Source of the DNA: Gammaproteobacteria bacterium
GTDB lineage: Bacteria > Pseudomonadota > Gammaproteobacteria > Enterobacterales > Alteromonadaceae
Assembly (NCBI GenBank): GCA_018222985.1
Contig: JAAEZG010000008.1
Location: 62,001 to 126,000, forward strand
Reading direction: 5' to 3'
DNA length: 64,000 nucleotides
Position numbers and translations under genes: made by a program. This document shows positions 17,879 through 26,416 of this stretch, piece by piece (within the stretch, counting starts at the first letter, position 1; the number at the start of each line of letters is the position of its first letter). The notes below the pieces were generated by a model. That model worked only from the letters and a program-made list of their open reading frames with translations, did not search any database and had not been told where the DNA came from.

Positions 17879-18652
17879 ATGGTCATGGGCGTCGCCACTT
17901 TAAAACGAACAAACTTGCTGCAAACTTGCGCCTTGGTGGCGTTGATTGCTTTGAGTGTTGGAAGTTGTCGGGTGTATGCTAGCGAGGCTAGCGACCTAGC
18001 TAAAAGTGATGTGGCGCAAACAAACTGGTACCGAGCCATTATGCAATTGGTTCAGCAATACCTACCGGCCACCACAACCAGTCACAAGGTTGATCTTTTA
18101 ACGCCCGCAGAAACGCTACAACCATTGCTAAGCTGCCCCAATATTCATGCGCGTTTTACCCGTGAACCTCAGCGTTTAGCAGGGCGAACCATGGTGACCT
18201 TATCCTGCGGCGACAACCAGCGTGACAACCCGCGTTTTGTACAAATAGATGTTACGGTGACAGGAAATTATTTGGTGGTGACCCGTGACTTAGCCGCAAA
18301 GCACACCTTGGCGCGTAATGACATTACCATTGAGCAAGGTGATTTAGGCCGTTTGCCACGTTATGCATTATTGGCGACGCCTAAGGCAATGCAGCAAGTT
18401 ATTGGCCAACAGTTACGCCGGGCGCTTAGCCAACACAGCATTTTGCAAGAAAACCTATTAACCAAGCCGCAAGTGGTTGGTTTTGGCGATGAGTTGGTCA
18501 TTGAAGCCAGCGGTAAGGGGTTTCAAATTACCCGAACGGCCGAAGCGATGGATACTGGGGCAATTGGTGATATAATTCGCGTTAGGTTAAATAACAAACA
18601 ACTTATACGCGTTAAAATAGTTGCTCCGGGCCGAGCTGAACCCGCACAATAA
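17879..18652 (+). CDS. flgA: Flagellar P-ring assembly chaperone FlgA
   Basis: FlgA is the periplasmic chaperone for FlgI P-ring assembly. A hydrophobic signal sequence (~residues 14-35, with a possible cleavage after VYA) precedes a variable domain and a C-terminal SAF-like domain: HTLARNDITIEQGDLGRLPR and GKGFQITRTAEAMDTGAIGD. At 257 residues it is slightly longer than E. coli FlgA. ATG at 17879 or 17885 could start. A TATAAT box at 17847-17852 could be its -10 element, though no good -35 is present. It is the first gene of flgAMN. Confidence 0.93.
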   Translation: MVMGVATLKRTNLLQTCALVALIALSVGSCRVYASEASDLAKSDVAQTNWYRAIMQLVQQYLPATTTSHKVDLLTPAETLQPLLSCPNIHARFTREPQRLAGRTMVTLSCGDNQRDNPRFVQIDVTVTGNYLVVTRDLAAKHTLARNDITIEQGDLGRLPRYALLATPKAMQQVIGQQLRRALSQHSILQENLLTKPQVVGFGDELVIEASGKGFQITRTAEAMDTGAIGDIIRVRLNNKQLIRVKIVAPGRAEPAQ

Positions 18653-18676
18653 CTGTTAAATATGTGCAAATAAACT

Positions 18677-18703
18677 TAAAGAATTTGGTGCTCGTGCCGA
18701 TAA
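18677..18703 (+). promoter_or_regulatory. Sigma-28 (FliA) promoter for flgMN
   Basis: TAAA at 18677-18680 is followed after exactly 15 nt by GCCGATAA at 18696-18703, a full match to the FliA consensus. It lies in the 88-bp flgA-flgM gap, 37 nt before the flgM start. It gives flgM its own late-class expression, the known negative feedback arrangement in which FlgM restrains FliA. Confidence 0.88.
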
Positions 18704-18740
18704 ATAATCTAGCAACGCCAATAATAGCGAGGGATTTCCC

Positions 18741-19013
18741 GTGAAAATCAATGGTTATCAACCACCTAATAGTGTTACTCAGTCAGAGTCTAGTCGTTCA
18801 CAAGCGGCCCAAAAAACTGAGAAAGCCAGTGCTGGTGAAGCCAAGCAAGCGGAAGTTGTAACGCATTTAAGCCAACTACCGCAAGACGCTAGCCAAGACA
18901 TTAATATGGCCCGTGTTGAAGAGCTACGCGAAGCAATTCGTGACGGCAAATTAAACATGAACACCGACAATATTGCCGAAGCTTTATTGAAAAGCTTAAC
19001 GGATGGTCTGTAA
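18741..19013 (+). CDS. flgM: Anti-sigma-28 factor FlgM
   Basis: FlgM binds and inhibits FliA until it is exported through the finished hook. The 90-residue, hydrophilic, largely disordered protein opens MKINGYQPPN and has the C-terminal FliA-binding helices (DINMARVEELREAIRDGKLN and DNIAEALLKSL). GTG is the start, with a GAGGGA ribosome site upstream. A FliA promoter directly precedes it, closing the feedback loop. Confidence 0.95.
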   Translation: MKINGYQPPNSVTQSESSRSQAAQKTEKASAGEAKQAEVVTHLSQLPQDASQDINMARVEELREAIRDGKLNMNTDNIAEALLKSLTDGL

Positions 19014-19019
19014 GCGCTT

Positions 19020-19478
19020 ATGAGTTTACGCCAGCATTTAACCGCACAAGTTGAACGTTTAGATCAACTCAACGCCCTGCTTGAACAAGAGCAGAAGCTA
19101 CTTGGCGACGGTAAAATAGATGGCGAACAGCTCAAGCAACTTGCAGAGCAAAAACAGTCGCTGCAGCAAGCCATTGAAAGCAATGAAAGTAAACGCCGAG
19201 CGGCCCAACAAAAGCTTGGTTTTAGTAATGATTCGGCCGGTGCGCGCGAAGCTGCTGAGCAAGCCGACTGTGCCGATGTGTGGCAACGATTACTTGAGCG
19301 TACCCAGCGTATTGCCCAACTGAATAGTTTAAACGGCGAGCTTATTCAACATCGTCTACACCATAACCAACAAATGCTGAATATTCTGCGCGATGCCGCA
19401 GGTACCGGTGGCGCAGCTATTTATGGCGCTGACGGTAGCCAAGAAACCACTCCACAGCGCCTTAATTCTAAAGCTTAA
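19020..19478 (+). CDS. flgN: Flagellar export chaperone FlgN
   Basis: FlgN is the cytoplasmic chaperone for FlgK and FlgL. The 152-residue protein is helical and Gln/Leu-rich (LRQHLTAQVERLDQLNALLE at the start; IAQLNSLNGELIQHRLHHNQ and MLNILRDAAG near the end, where the HAP-binding helix lies). It begins 6 bp after flgM. The next gene converges with only 4 bp between stop codons, and no terminator is visible in that gap. Confidence 0.92.
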   Translation: MSLRQHLTAQVERLDQLNALLEQEQKLLGDGKIDGEQLKQLAEQKQSLQQAIESNESKRRAAQQKLGFSNDSAGAREAAEQADCADVWQRLLERTQRIAQLNSLNGELIQHRLHHNQQMLNILRDAAGTGGAAIYGADGSQETTPQRLNSKA

Positions 19479-19482
19479 TTAG

Positions 19483-20286
19483 TTACTCGTTCGCATATAG
19501 CCCATCAAGAATAGCGGCCAACCGCTGCGCACCTTGTTGCATGCGTTGCTCCAATACAGGCCCCCACTGCGCGGTATAATCGTCAGCTATTTCTTGGCCT
19601 TCACGGTAGTTTGAATAAATTCGCCGGGTAATGGCTGCTGACTCATTGGCCCACGCCAAGGTTTGCTCTGGGTTCACCGAAAGCGGCGCTAATGGCTCAA
19701 GCTCTTTGGTTAGCTCCTGTGCTTTGACGCTACTTTGCTCACCACCACGCTTGGCAAACATATCTGTGTCCCACAACCGATGCAAATTAGTTGGTTGATC
19801 AAAGTAAACTAAGTTAGCTCGGTTGCCACCTAAGTCATCAGCAAAACTCACGTGCATGGGTTGGTGTAAGTCACCCATAAAATGCACTAAAAACGCCAAT
19901 GCCACCCAGTCGTTTGGGTCATGCTTTAATACGTTGTAATGATGTTGAATGGCACTCAAAATACAGCCTTTGTTGCTGCAATCTTTAGCGCGAACTTTGG
20001 CTTCTGAACGCGGGAAGTTCACATAATGATGTGGCTTTGCCCAGTCCCATTGGTCGTTACTTTTAATATGATCGGCCCAACTACAAATGTTACCAAAGTC
20101 TTCGTAGTCAGGGTGTTCCGCCACCATTTTGTCGAGCCGCGCTCGTGTTGCTGGCTTCACCAATGTGTAAGTTATTTCGCAAAACGCATGGTGGCCAATA
20201 CCGCCGTATGCCTGTGCACTGGGCGCTGCAAACGTAGCCATAACTGCCATTGCTACGGTAAAAATTAGAGACTGAATAATTTTCAT
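19483..20286 (-). CDS. Secreted S1/P1-family zinc nuclease
   Basis: This is a periplasmic or secreted phosphodiesterase predicted to degrade single-stranded nucleic acid to 5'-nucleotides using three zinc ions. A 26-residue signal peptide ends at AQA; the mature chain starts YGGIGHHAF. The zinc ligands of the family are recognisable: the GH after the N-terminus, CSWADHIK, HHYVNFP, FLVHFMGDLHQPMH and NLHRLWDTDMF. Classic S1/P1 enzymes begin with Trp at mature position 1; here it is Tyr. At 267 residues the size is normal. The start overlaps the upstream sugar-dehydrogenase stop (ATGA), so it is probably the last gene of a three-gene operon. Confidence 0.92.
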   Translation of the reverse strand: MKIIQSLIFTVAMAVMATFAAPSAQAYGGIGHHAFCEITYTLVKPATRARLDKMVAEHPDYEDFGNICSWADHIKSNDQWDWAKPHHYVNFPRSEAKVRAKDCSNKGCILSAIQHHYNVLKHDPNDWVALAFLVHFMGDLHQPMHVSFADDLGGNRANLVYFDQPTNLHRLWDTDMFAKRGGEQSSVKAQELTKELEPLAPLSVNPEQTLAWANESAAITRRIYSNYREGQEIADDYTAQWGPVLEQRMQQGAQRLAAILDGLYANE

Positions 20287-21362
20287 GGTAATTCCACTTT
20301 AATTAATTGGCCTTCGGCGCTGTCGGTAAGCACATAAACTTCATTGTCTGGGCTGGTATACACTGCCCGTATACGCTGGCCTAATTCGCTTAGGTACTCA
20401 TCGGTTAACGTCCAGCTGTCGTTACTGTATTGAAACCGTTGTAAGCGCCTTCCAACCAAGTGCGACACCAACAAATCACCGTTGTACAAAGCTAAACCAG
20501 CAGGTGCTAGCGATGGTGTCCACGTATACAGCGGCGCTTTCACGCCCGGTAACTGGTTAAACGGTGAAACTTTCGCGCCCGTGTAATCAATGCCGTAGGT
20601 TGCAATAGGCCAGCCATAGTTACCACCAGCCACAATTTTATTGAGTTCATCACCGCCTTTAGGGCCGTGTTCGTGCTGCCATATGGCATCACGCTGTTCA
20701 TCATAGATCAAACCTTGCACATTTCGATGACCATAACTAAAAATTTGCGAAGCCTGGCTGTGCTTGTAGGGGTTATCGTTTGGGGTGCTGCCATCGCGAT
20801 GAATGCGGACTATTTTGCCAAGGTGATTATCTAATTGCTGCGCCTGTTCGCGGTGAACAAACCCATCACCTAAGGCCACTAGCAAAGTGTTATCGGCAAG
20901 CCATGTCATACGTGCACCAAAATGCGCGGCGCCGGCTTTTTTCGGTAACGCTGTAAAAATATTCTGGGTGTTAAATACGCTATAGGGTGCTTGTGCTGAC
21001 AAAGTGCCTTTAACCACGCAGGTGTTATTAGCCGCCTCGCTACCGCAGGCATAACTTAATACCAATTCACGTGTGCTGGAAAAATCCGGCGCCAAAAGCA
21101 CTTCAAATAATCCCGCCTGCGCGGTTGCATAAAGATCTGGAAGACTAAGTTCTATCGGTTGCTGATTGCCATTCGGTGCAACATAAATTAGCTGCCCGCC
21201 GCGCAGCGTGACCACAAACCCGCCTTCCGGCAAGGCCGCCATTGACCAAGGAAACGCTAAATCTGTTGCTATAACGGTGGTTTTAGTGGTGGCCGCTGCG
21301 CCCGGCAAAGCTCCCACCACCAACACCAAGGCCATAGCGAGGTAACCCCATAACCTGATCAT
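20283..21362 (-). CDS. PQQ-dependent sugar dehydrogenase family protein (YliI-like)
   Basis: Predicted periplasmic six-bladed beta-propeller of the glucose/sorbosone dehydrogenase family, which oxidises aldose sugars with PQQ. A signal peptide (~residues 1-25) precedes ATDLAFPWSMAALPEGGFVV. Characteristic motifs are AAHFGARMTWLADNTLLVAL, SYGHRNVQGL and HEHGPKGGDELNKI followed by GGNYGWP. The ATG at 21362 overlaps the upstream TGA by four bases and has a signal peptide directly after it, so it is preferred to the longer frame opening at 21404. The natural substrate is unknown, and PQQ synthesis genes are not in the window. Confidence 0.88.
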   Translation of the reverse strand: MIRLWGYLAMALVLVVGALPGAAATTKTTVIATDLAFPWSMAALPEGGFVVTLRGGQLIYVAPNGNQQPIELSLPDLYATAQAGLFEVLLAPDFSSTRELVLSYACGSEAANNTCVVKGTLSAQAPYSVFNTQNIFTALPKKAGAAHFGARMTWLADNTLLVALGDGFVHREQAQQLDNHLGKIVRIHRDGSTPNDNPYKHSQASQIFSYGHRNVQGLIYDEQRDAIWQHEHGPKGGDELNKIVAGGNYGWPIATYGIDYTGAKVSPFNQLPGVKAPLYTWTPSLAPAGLALYNGDLLVSHLVGRRLQRFQYSNDSWTLTDEYLSELGQRIRAVYTSPDNEVYVLTDSAEGQLIKVELP

Positions 21363-21820
21363 TTCGGCAGCTCCTCGTTCAGCTCTTGCGCTTGTGGATG
21401 CCACAGCCTATCGAATATCCAACCGGCAAAGGCACCTGTCGCGCTCATTAAAACAAACCCTAACGTAGTACGGTTCGCTGCAATTAAAGTCGGCATTGGG
21501 GCAAGAGAGTCAATAATAATAAAGGCTGTGGCTAGGCCCAAACCGCCACCAACGATAAACCACCACCGCTCAAACCGCGTGAAACGTTTGGCAACTAGCC
21601 AAGCAATCATGAAAGCAATGAGTAAGGTAGGAATTAACATAGCCGCAAACACTGGGCCGAAGTGCAGCAGATCATGAACAATGGTGTTCATACGGGTTGG
21701 CATATCAACACTTACCGACAATGCGGTTATTTCCGCCAAGTTAAATTGTGTCTGCATAACGCTGCCAACCAAAGCAGCGCCAACAACCGCAATGAAAAAA
21801 GCTAATAAAACACGTAGCAT
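21359..21820 (-). CDS. Uncharacterised four-helix membrane protein
   Basis: A 153-residue hydrophobic protein with about four membrane helices (LLAFFIAVVGAALVGSVM; AAMLIPTLLIAFMIAWLV; WFIVGGGLGLATAFIIID; LGFVLMSATGAFAGWIF) and a short acidic C-terminus. I do not recognise the family. The start at 21820 has GGAGG 5 nt upstream; an earlier in-frame ATG at 21832 lacks such spacing. It is translationally coupled to the sugar-dehydrogenase gene, so it may be an electron-transfer or membrane partner, but nothing in the sequence proves it. Confidence 0.7.
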   Translation of the reverse strand: MLRVLLAFFIAVVGAALVGSVMQTQFNLAEITALSVSVDMPTRMNTIVHDLLHFGPVFAAMLIPTLLIAFMIAWLVAKRFTRFERWWFIVGGGLGLATAFIIIDSLAPMPTLIAANRTTLGFVLMSATGAFAGWIFDRLWHPQAQELNEELPK

Positions 21821-21877
21821 GGCAACCTCCATTATCGGCGCCGGTAACGTTTTTACTTTTATACCGAAATGACAGGC

Positions 21878-22366
21878 CTAAAAGTAAACTTCTAGCCAGT
21901 TATCTGCAGAATTAAATGTCACACTTTGCAGTGGGCCATTGCCTTCAACATTAACTAAATTTTGTTGGCTCTGCCATACGTCTTGCAACGCTTTGTGCCG
22001 TATTTTCAAGCCTTTTAAATTGGGGACTATCGGCGCTTCTTGGTACACCCAGAAATTATTGCCGTCAATTTCATAGCCAACATGGCTCAGCGGTAGTTTT
22101 TGATCATCTAACGTTGCCAGCCCAAACCGCTGTTGCACATAGTCGCTAAATTGCTCACGGGTTCGCTCTAGCTGATGAATATCGGCTTTTTTATCAAACA
22201 ATTGTTTAACTGCGTGCTCGGCGTCATGCAAAAAGAACCGATGTAACACTTCAATGTTACCGGTGCGCTCATTAAACAATACTGTGGTGCTAGCGGTTCT
22301 AAGTTGGTGAGCGCTTGCTGCGCTCACCCCAATTAGCACCATGAATGCGAGCCAAAAGGTACGCAT
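21878..22366 (-). CDS. Exported DUF6702-like protein
   Basis: A 162-residue protein with a signal peptide (cleavage near ASAHQ, residue ~19). After it comes LRTASTTVLFNERTGNIEVLHRFFLHDAEHA, a pattern I associate with the DUF6702 family of small exported proteins; function is unknown. It overlaps the stop of the M1 peptidase gene by one base, so it is almost certainly co-translated and probably acts with that protein in the periplasm. The family name is from memory of the pattern and should be treated as tentative. Confidence 0.7.
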   Translation of the reverse strand: MRTFWLAFMVLIGVSAASAHQLRTASTTVLFNERTGNIEVLHRFFLHDAEHAVKQLFDKKADIHQLERTREQFSDYVQQRFGLATLDDQKLPLSHVGYEIDGNNFWVYQEAPIVPNLKGLKIRHKALQDVWQSQQNLVNVEGNGPLQSVTFNSADNWLEVYF

Positions 22367-24834
22367 TAATTTTGTTCCTCTTCTTGGTTTTCTTCAGTTT
22401 TGTTATCTTCAGATTCTGCCGACTTCAGTTTGGTTTTCGCGTCTTGCATTAAGTCACGTGAAATATGATCGGTTGACCGGTTATATTTAAACGCTTCAAT
22501 GCGCGACGGCATAATGCGGCGCGGATAATAGTTGTTTTCAATATCAACATCTGCAGTTTCCCAGTTCGGGTCTACCGCAAATTCCACCACTTCTTTGTCG
22601 GTCACAATAAGCTTACTCACCGACTGCGCGTTGCGACGCCAAATTTCAGCAGGAATATTTAAGCTTTCTGTGGTGCCATCCGAGTAGGTTGCTTGTAACA
22701 AAATAGGCATGACCAAACCGCCAAGGTTTTTGAAATCAAGCACGTAATAGTTTTTGTCTTCTGCTACCGCTCGCTCAAATACACGACGCTCCCACGGCTC
22801 TAGTTTTTCCAAGAAACTTTGATAAGCGTTGCGTTGCTTGTTGGTTACCGTAAAGCGGTCATTGTCGTCATGGAAATCACGCACGCCTGGGTTTAATTCA
22901 ACCCATGTTTTACGACCTTCGGCTTGGTTACGCTGCACAAATAATGGCGTTGGTTTATCCGCCTCTTCTTGACGACGACGCTCCCAGTCAATATCTGGGT
23001 CTTTGGTGTCTAAACGTAACTTATAAACTCTATCCAAACTAATATCGACATGGTCTGTTGAATAGAACCAACCGCGCCAGAACCAATCTAGATCAACGCC
23101 AGAGGCTTCTTCCATGGTACGGAAGAAATCAGCTGGGGTTGGGCGTTTAAATGCCCAGCGCTGCGCATATTCTTTAAACGCATAATCAAATAGTTCACGG
23201 CCTAAGATAACTTCGCGCAAAATATTCAATGCCGCAGCTGGCTTGGTGTACGCGTTCGGGCCTAAATTTAATACGCTATCCGACTGCGTCATAATCGGTA
23301 CTTGGTTGGTTGACTTCATATAGTCAACAATAGATCGCGGCTCGACACCCCAAGGTATGCTTGGGTCCCATTCGCGGCCGGCAACACCATCTAAAAAGCT
23401 ATTTAAGCCTTCATCCATCCAGGTCCATTGACGCTCGTCTGAATTCACAATCATTGGGAAATAAATATGGCCAATTTCATGAATAACGACACCGATTAAA
23501 AAACGTTTTTCTGACAATGAATAAGTACGGCTGCCGTCATCTTGCAAAATTGTCCGCGGCCCATTGAACGTAATCATTGGGTATTCCATGCCGCCCACAG
23601 GGCCATTCACAGACTGTGACGTTGGGTATGGATAGTCAAACGAGAAGCGCGAATACACTTCCATGGTGTGAATGACCGAAGCCGTTGAGTATTTTTCCCA
23701 CAGTTCGCCACCTTCTTTCGGGTAAAAACTCATGGCCATAACCAATGGCTGCACATCACCGCCTTGCTGGTAACCTTGTGCGTCCCAAATAAACTTACGT
23801 GAGCTCGCCCAAGCAAAGTCACGAACATTTTCTGCACTGAACTTCCAAACTTTGCGTTTATCGGTGCCGGCTTTTTCGTTCTCAAGCGCTTCTTCTGGGG
23901 TAACAATAAAAACCGGTTTGTCGGCTTTTTCCGCTTGTTCTAAGCGCTCGCGCTGGGTATTACTCAGCACCTGACGCGGGTTTTGTAAAACACCGGTAGA
24001 TGACACGATGTGATCAGCGGGTACGTCAATTTCAACCGTGAAGTCGCCAAATTCTTGGGTAAATTCTCCGCGGCCTAAAAATTCTTTGTTGGTCCAGGCT
24101 TCATAATCGGTAAACGCGGCGACGCGCGGGTACCATTGCGCCATTAAAAAAATATCGTTGCCGCCTTCACGTGCATCGTCAGGGAAGTGCTCGTAACCTG
24201 AACGTGCGCCAACAGCGTCTTCTTCAACAATATTGAAGCCGAAGTCAATGGCAAGCTCGGTTTTTTGATTCGGTTTTAAAGGCGTTGGCAAATCAACGCG
24301 CATATTGGTGCCGACAATCACAAAATCTAAAGCGCGACCGCGTGAATCCGCAATTTTATCAATGCTAAAACCCAATTCGTTGTCAGCCATGAACTGCTGA
24401 CGGCGTAATTGATTCAATGAAATTTTCGCCGGTTTATCAATACCACCTAGGCTTGTATCTGGCTTGCTGTTAAACGTCGACGTTCGTTCAGCAATAGAGT
24501 CATTGCGGAAAATATTCTGGTCAAGCTGAATCCAAATATATTTCAGCGTATACGGCGAGTTATTGTGGTACTGAATCGTCTCTTGGGCATCAATACGACG
24601 TTTTTGTTCGTCTAAACGAACCTTAATGGTGTAATTTGCTTGCTGTTGCCAGTAACTTTCACCCGGCTCACCCGCTGCATTACGATACACATTGGGCGTT
24701 GGCAACACTTCGTCGAGCTGACGAAATTTATCGACAAAGTTGCCCTTAGTTTGCGACACAGCTGACGCTTGCGCAAATTGTATAGTGCCAGCAAATACTA
24801 GCCCAGCAACGAACCACACCTTTGATTTGTTCAT
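22366..24834 (-). CDS. Exported M1-family zinc metallopeptidase
   Basis: An 822-residue protein with a signal peptide (ending near FAQASA). The M1 (gluzincin) catalytic site is complete: HEIGH near residue 450 and the downstream Glu in WTWMDEGLNSF, with GGMEYPM in place of the exopeptidase GxMEN motif. The N-terminal part (residues ~45-330) is the beta-sandwich domain, and the tail is strongly acidic (SAESEDNKTEENQEEEQ). It is likely a periplasmic aminopeptidase-like enzyme feeding peptide use. It starts an operon with the DUF6702-like gene. A 12-bp palindrome CTAAGTACTTAG sits at 24856-24867 in its upstream region. Confidence 0.93.
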   Translation of the reverse strand: MNKSKVWFVAGLVFAGTIQFAQASAVSQTKGNFVDKFRQLDEVLPTPNVYRNAAGEPGESYWQQQANYTIKVRLDEQKRRIDAQETIQYHNNSPYTLKYIWIQLDQNIFRNDSIAERTSTFNSKPDTSLGGIDKPAKISLNQLRRQQFMADNELGFSIDKIADSRGRALDFVIVGTNMRVDLPTPLKPNQKTELAIDFGFNIVEEDAVGARSGYEHFPDDAREGGNDIFLMAQWYPRVAAFTDYEAWTNKEFLGRGEFTQEFGDFTVEIDVPADHIVSSTGVLQNPRQVLSNTQRERLEQAEKADKPVFIVTPEEALENEKAGTDKRKVWKFSAENVRDFAWASSRKFIWDAQGYQQGGDVQPLVMAMSFYPKEGGELWEKYSTASVIHTMEVYSRFSFDYPYPTSQSVNGPVGGMEYPMITFNGPRTILQDDGSRTYSLSEKRFLIGVVIHEIGHIYFPMIVNSDERQWTWMDEGLNSFLDGVAGREWDPSIPWGVEPRSIVDYMKSTNQVPIMTQSDSVLNLGPNAYTKPAAALNILREVILGRELFDYAFKEYAQRWAFKRPTPADFFRTMEEASGVDLDWFWRGWFYSTDHVDISLDRVYKLRLDTKDPDIDWERRRQEEADKPTPLFVQRNQAEGRKTWVELNPGVRDFHDDNDRFTVTNKQRNAYQSFLEKLEPWERRVFERAVAEDKNYYVLDFKNLGGLVMPILLQATYSDGTTESLNIPAEIWRRNAQSVSKLIVTDKEVVEFAVDPNWETADVDIENNYYPRRIMPSRIEAFKYNRSTDHISRDLMQDAKTKLKSAESEDNKTEENQEEEQN

Positions 24835-24997
24835 GATTAATTCTCTGTTAATTCTCTAAGTACTTAGATGATTAGATAAAATATATTCCGCGTACTTTAG
24901 CAAGAATACACTTTGTGCTCCATTGCACTGGGCGTGAAAATTAACCATTTGTCGTGTTTTGAATTCTGGCTTAAAGTTAGGGTACCAACTGAAAAGG

Positions 24998-26407
24998 ATG
25001 ATTAAGTTGATAGCGAGACGCGCACTACTTCCGTTTGCATTATTATTTGCACTATGGATTATTACGTGGCACTTGTCTGGGTTGATGGAATATCAAGCCC
25101 ACGCTAGCTTGTGGTTTATTCCTGCAGGGCTTTCGTTTGCAGCCTTTATTATGTTTCGATGGCATGCAGCCGTGCCCATATTTTTGGCCGCGCTTGCCAC
25201 AACCATTGGTTTGAATTTTTCAACAACCGAACCACTCCCCCTGTCTGATTCACTAGCTAGAGCAATGCCGTTTGCACTTGTACATGTGGTGATTTACGGC
25301 ATTGGTGGCATGGCTTGTCGGTTTTTTATCGGTCACTTTAACCACCTGCAAATCGTGCAAAAAATTCTGACGTTTTTGCTCTGTGCTTTTATCACCACCT
25401 TAGTGGCAACATTTCTAAGTATTGCCACACTCAATGCTACTGAAATGCTAATTGAAAGTGCTAATTCAGCAATATGGCTACCTTGGTGGATAGGTGATCT
25501 CGCCGGTGTTTATATTCTAACACCTGTTTTTCTCCTACTTTTTGCAAGAATTTGGCCTGATGCTAAACGTGACAGCCGTCTTTTTGCATTTCGCTATGAC
25601 AAATCACCGAAACGTGCATGGTCGCCATTTATTTTCAAACTCGGTGTTTTATTAAGTTTGACGACTATCCACTTAATGCTCGATGCTTGGTTGGAAAACC
25701 CCGAATTTGCTTACTTCATTTTCTTTTTGTGTATTCCACAAATGTGGATTGTGTTCACCGAAAGTATTCCTCGCCAATGTGTTAGTTTAAGCGTATTAGC
25801 TATTTTTATTACCCTGTCGTTTCAAATTTTAGACATGAACTCCAGCGCCATTACCTACCAATTCGCGCTTTGTGTCATTAGTGCCAATGCTTATTTCGGT
25901 ATGGCCGTACCAAGTTTAATTACAACCAACAATTATTTATTGAAACGCAGCAACACCGATGGCTTAACTCAAATAGCCAATCGTCAACACTTTGCTGAAC
26001 AAGCAAAATTAATGTTAGCTGACCGGCGTAATTATCCCATGTCGTTGGTGTTATTTGATCTGGACAAATTTAAAGCCATTAACGACAATTACGGCCATGC
26101 CACTGGTGACCAAGCGCTTGTAACCACAGCAAAAATAGTGCAACAATCGTTACGAGAAAATGACTTATTTGCGCGTTATGGTGGCGATGAGTTTATTCTG
26201 CTTTTAGCGAAAGAAAATTTGCAAGGCGCAACCAATATAGTTGAACGAATAAAGCTTGAATTAGCTCAAGCCAACAACCATGATCGCCCATTCGTTATAC
26301 AAGGTAGTTTTGGCGTAGTAGAAATAGCGCCAGAAGAAAGCTTAAAACTCGCAATAGAACGTGCAGACAAACAGTTACTAAAACAAAAGACGTACTCACG
26401 TACTTAA
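24998..26407 (+). CDS. MASE1-like membrane sensor diguanylate cyclase
   Basis: Predicted inner-membrane c-di-GMP synthase. The N-terminal ~300 residues form about eight membrane helices with MASE1-type motifs (SLWFIPAGLSFAAF and LPWWIGDLAGVYILTPVFLL). The C-terminal GGDEF domain (~residues 320-465) has LVLFDLDKFKAINDNYGH and an intact YGGDEFILLL active site near residue 395. REND five residues before GGDEF is the RxxD inhibitory site, so product feedback is expected. An in-frame TTG at 25007 with AAGGA 8 nt upstream is an alternative start. The gene is followed 9 bp later by a paralogue. Confidence 0.9.
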   Translation: MIKLIARRALLPFALLFALWIITWHLSGLMEYQAHASLWFIPAGLSFAAFIMFRWHAAVPIFLAALATTIGLNFSTTEPLPLSDSLARAMPFALVHVVIYGIGGMACRFFIGHFNHLQIVQKILTFLLCAFITTLVATFLSIATLNATEMLIESANSAIWLPWWIGDLAGVYILTPVFLLLFARIWPDAKRDSRLFAFRYDKSPKRAWSPFIFKLGVLLSLTTIHLMLDAWLENPEFAYFIFFLCIPQMWIVFTESIPRQCVSLSVLAIFITLSFQILDMNSSAITYQFALCVISANAYFGMAVPSLITTNNYLLKRSNTDGLTQIANRQHFAEQAKLMLADRRNYPMSLVLFDLDKFKAINDNYGHATGDQALVTTAKIVQQSLRENDLFARYGGDEFILLLAKENLQGATNIVERIKLELAQANNHDRPFVIQGSFGVVEIAPEESLKLAIERADKQLLKQKTYSRT

Positions 26408-26416
26408 GGATGGCGT

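Noticed and set aside
17733-18039. A 102-codon N-terminal extension of the flgB frame
   Set aside because: It has no FlgB-like sequence, covers the divergent promoter region and the flgA start; AGGAGG and the family N-terminus fix the start at 17733.
21823-21860. Sigma-28-like GCCGATAA upstream of the 4-TM protein gene
   Set aside because: The only TAAA words upstream give spacings of 12 or 18 nt instead of 15, and the gene has no motility link.
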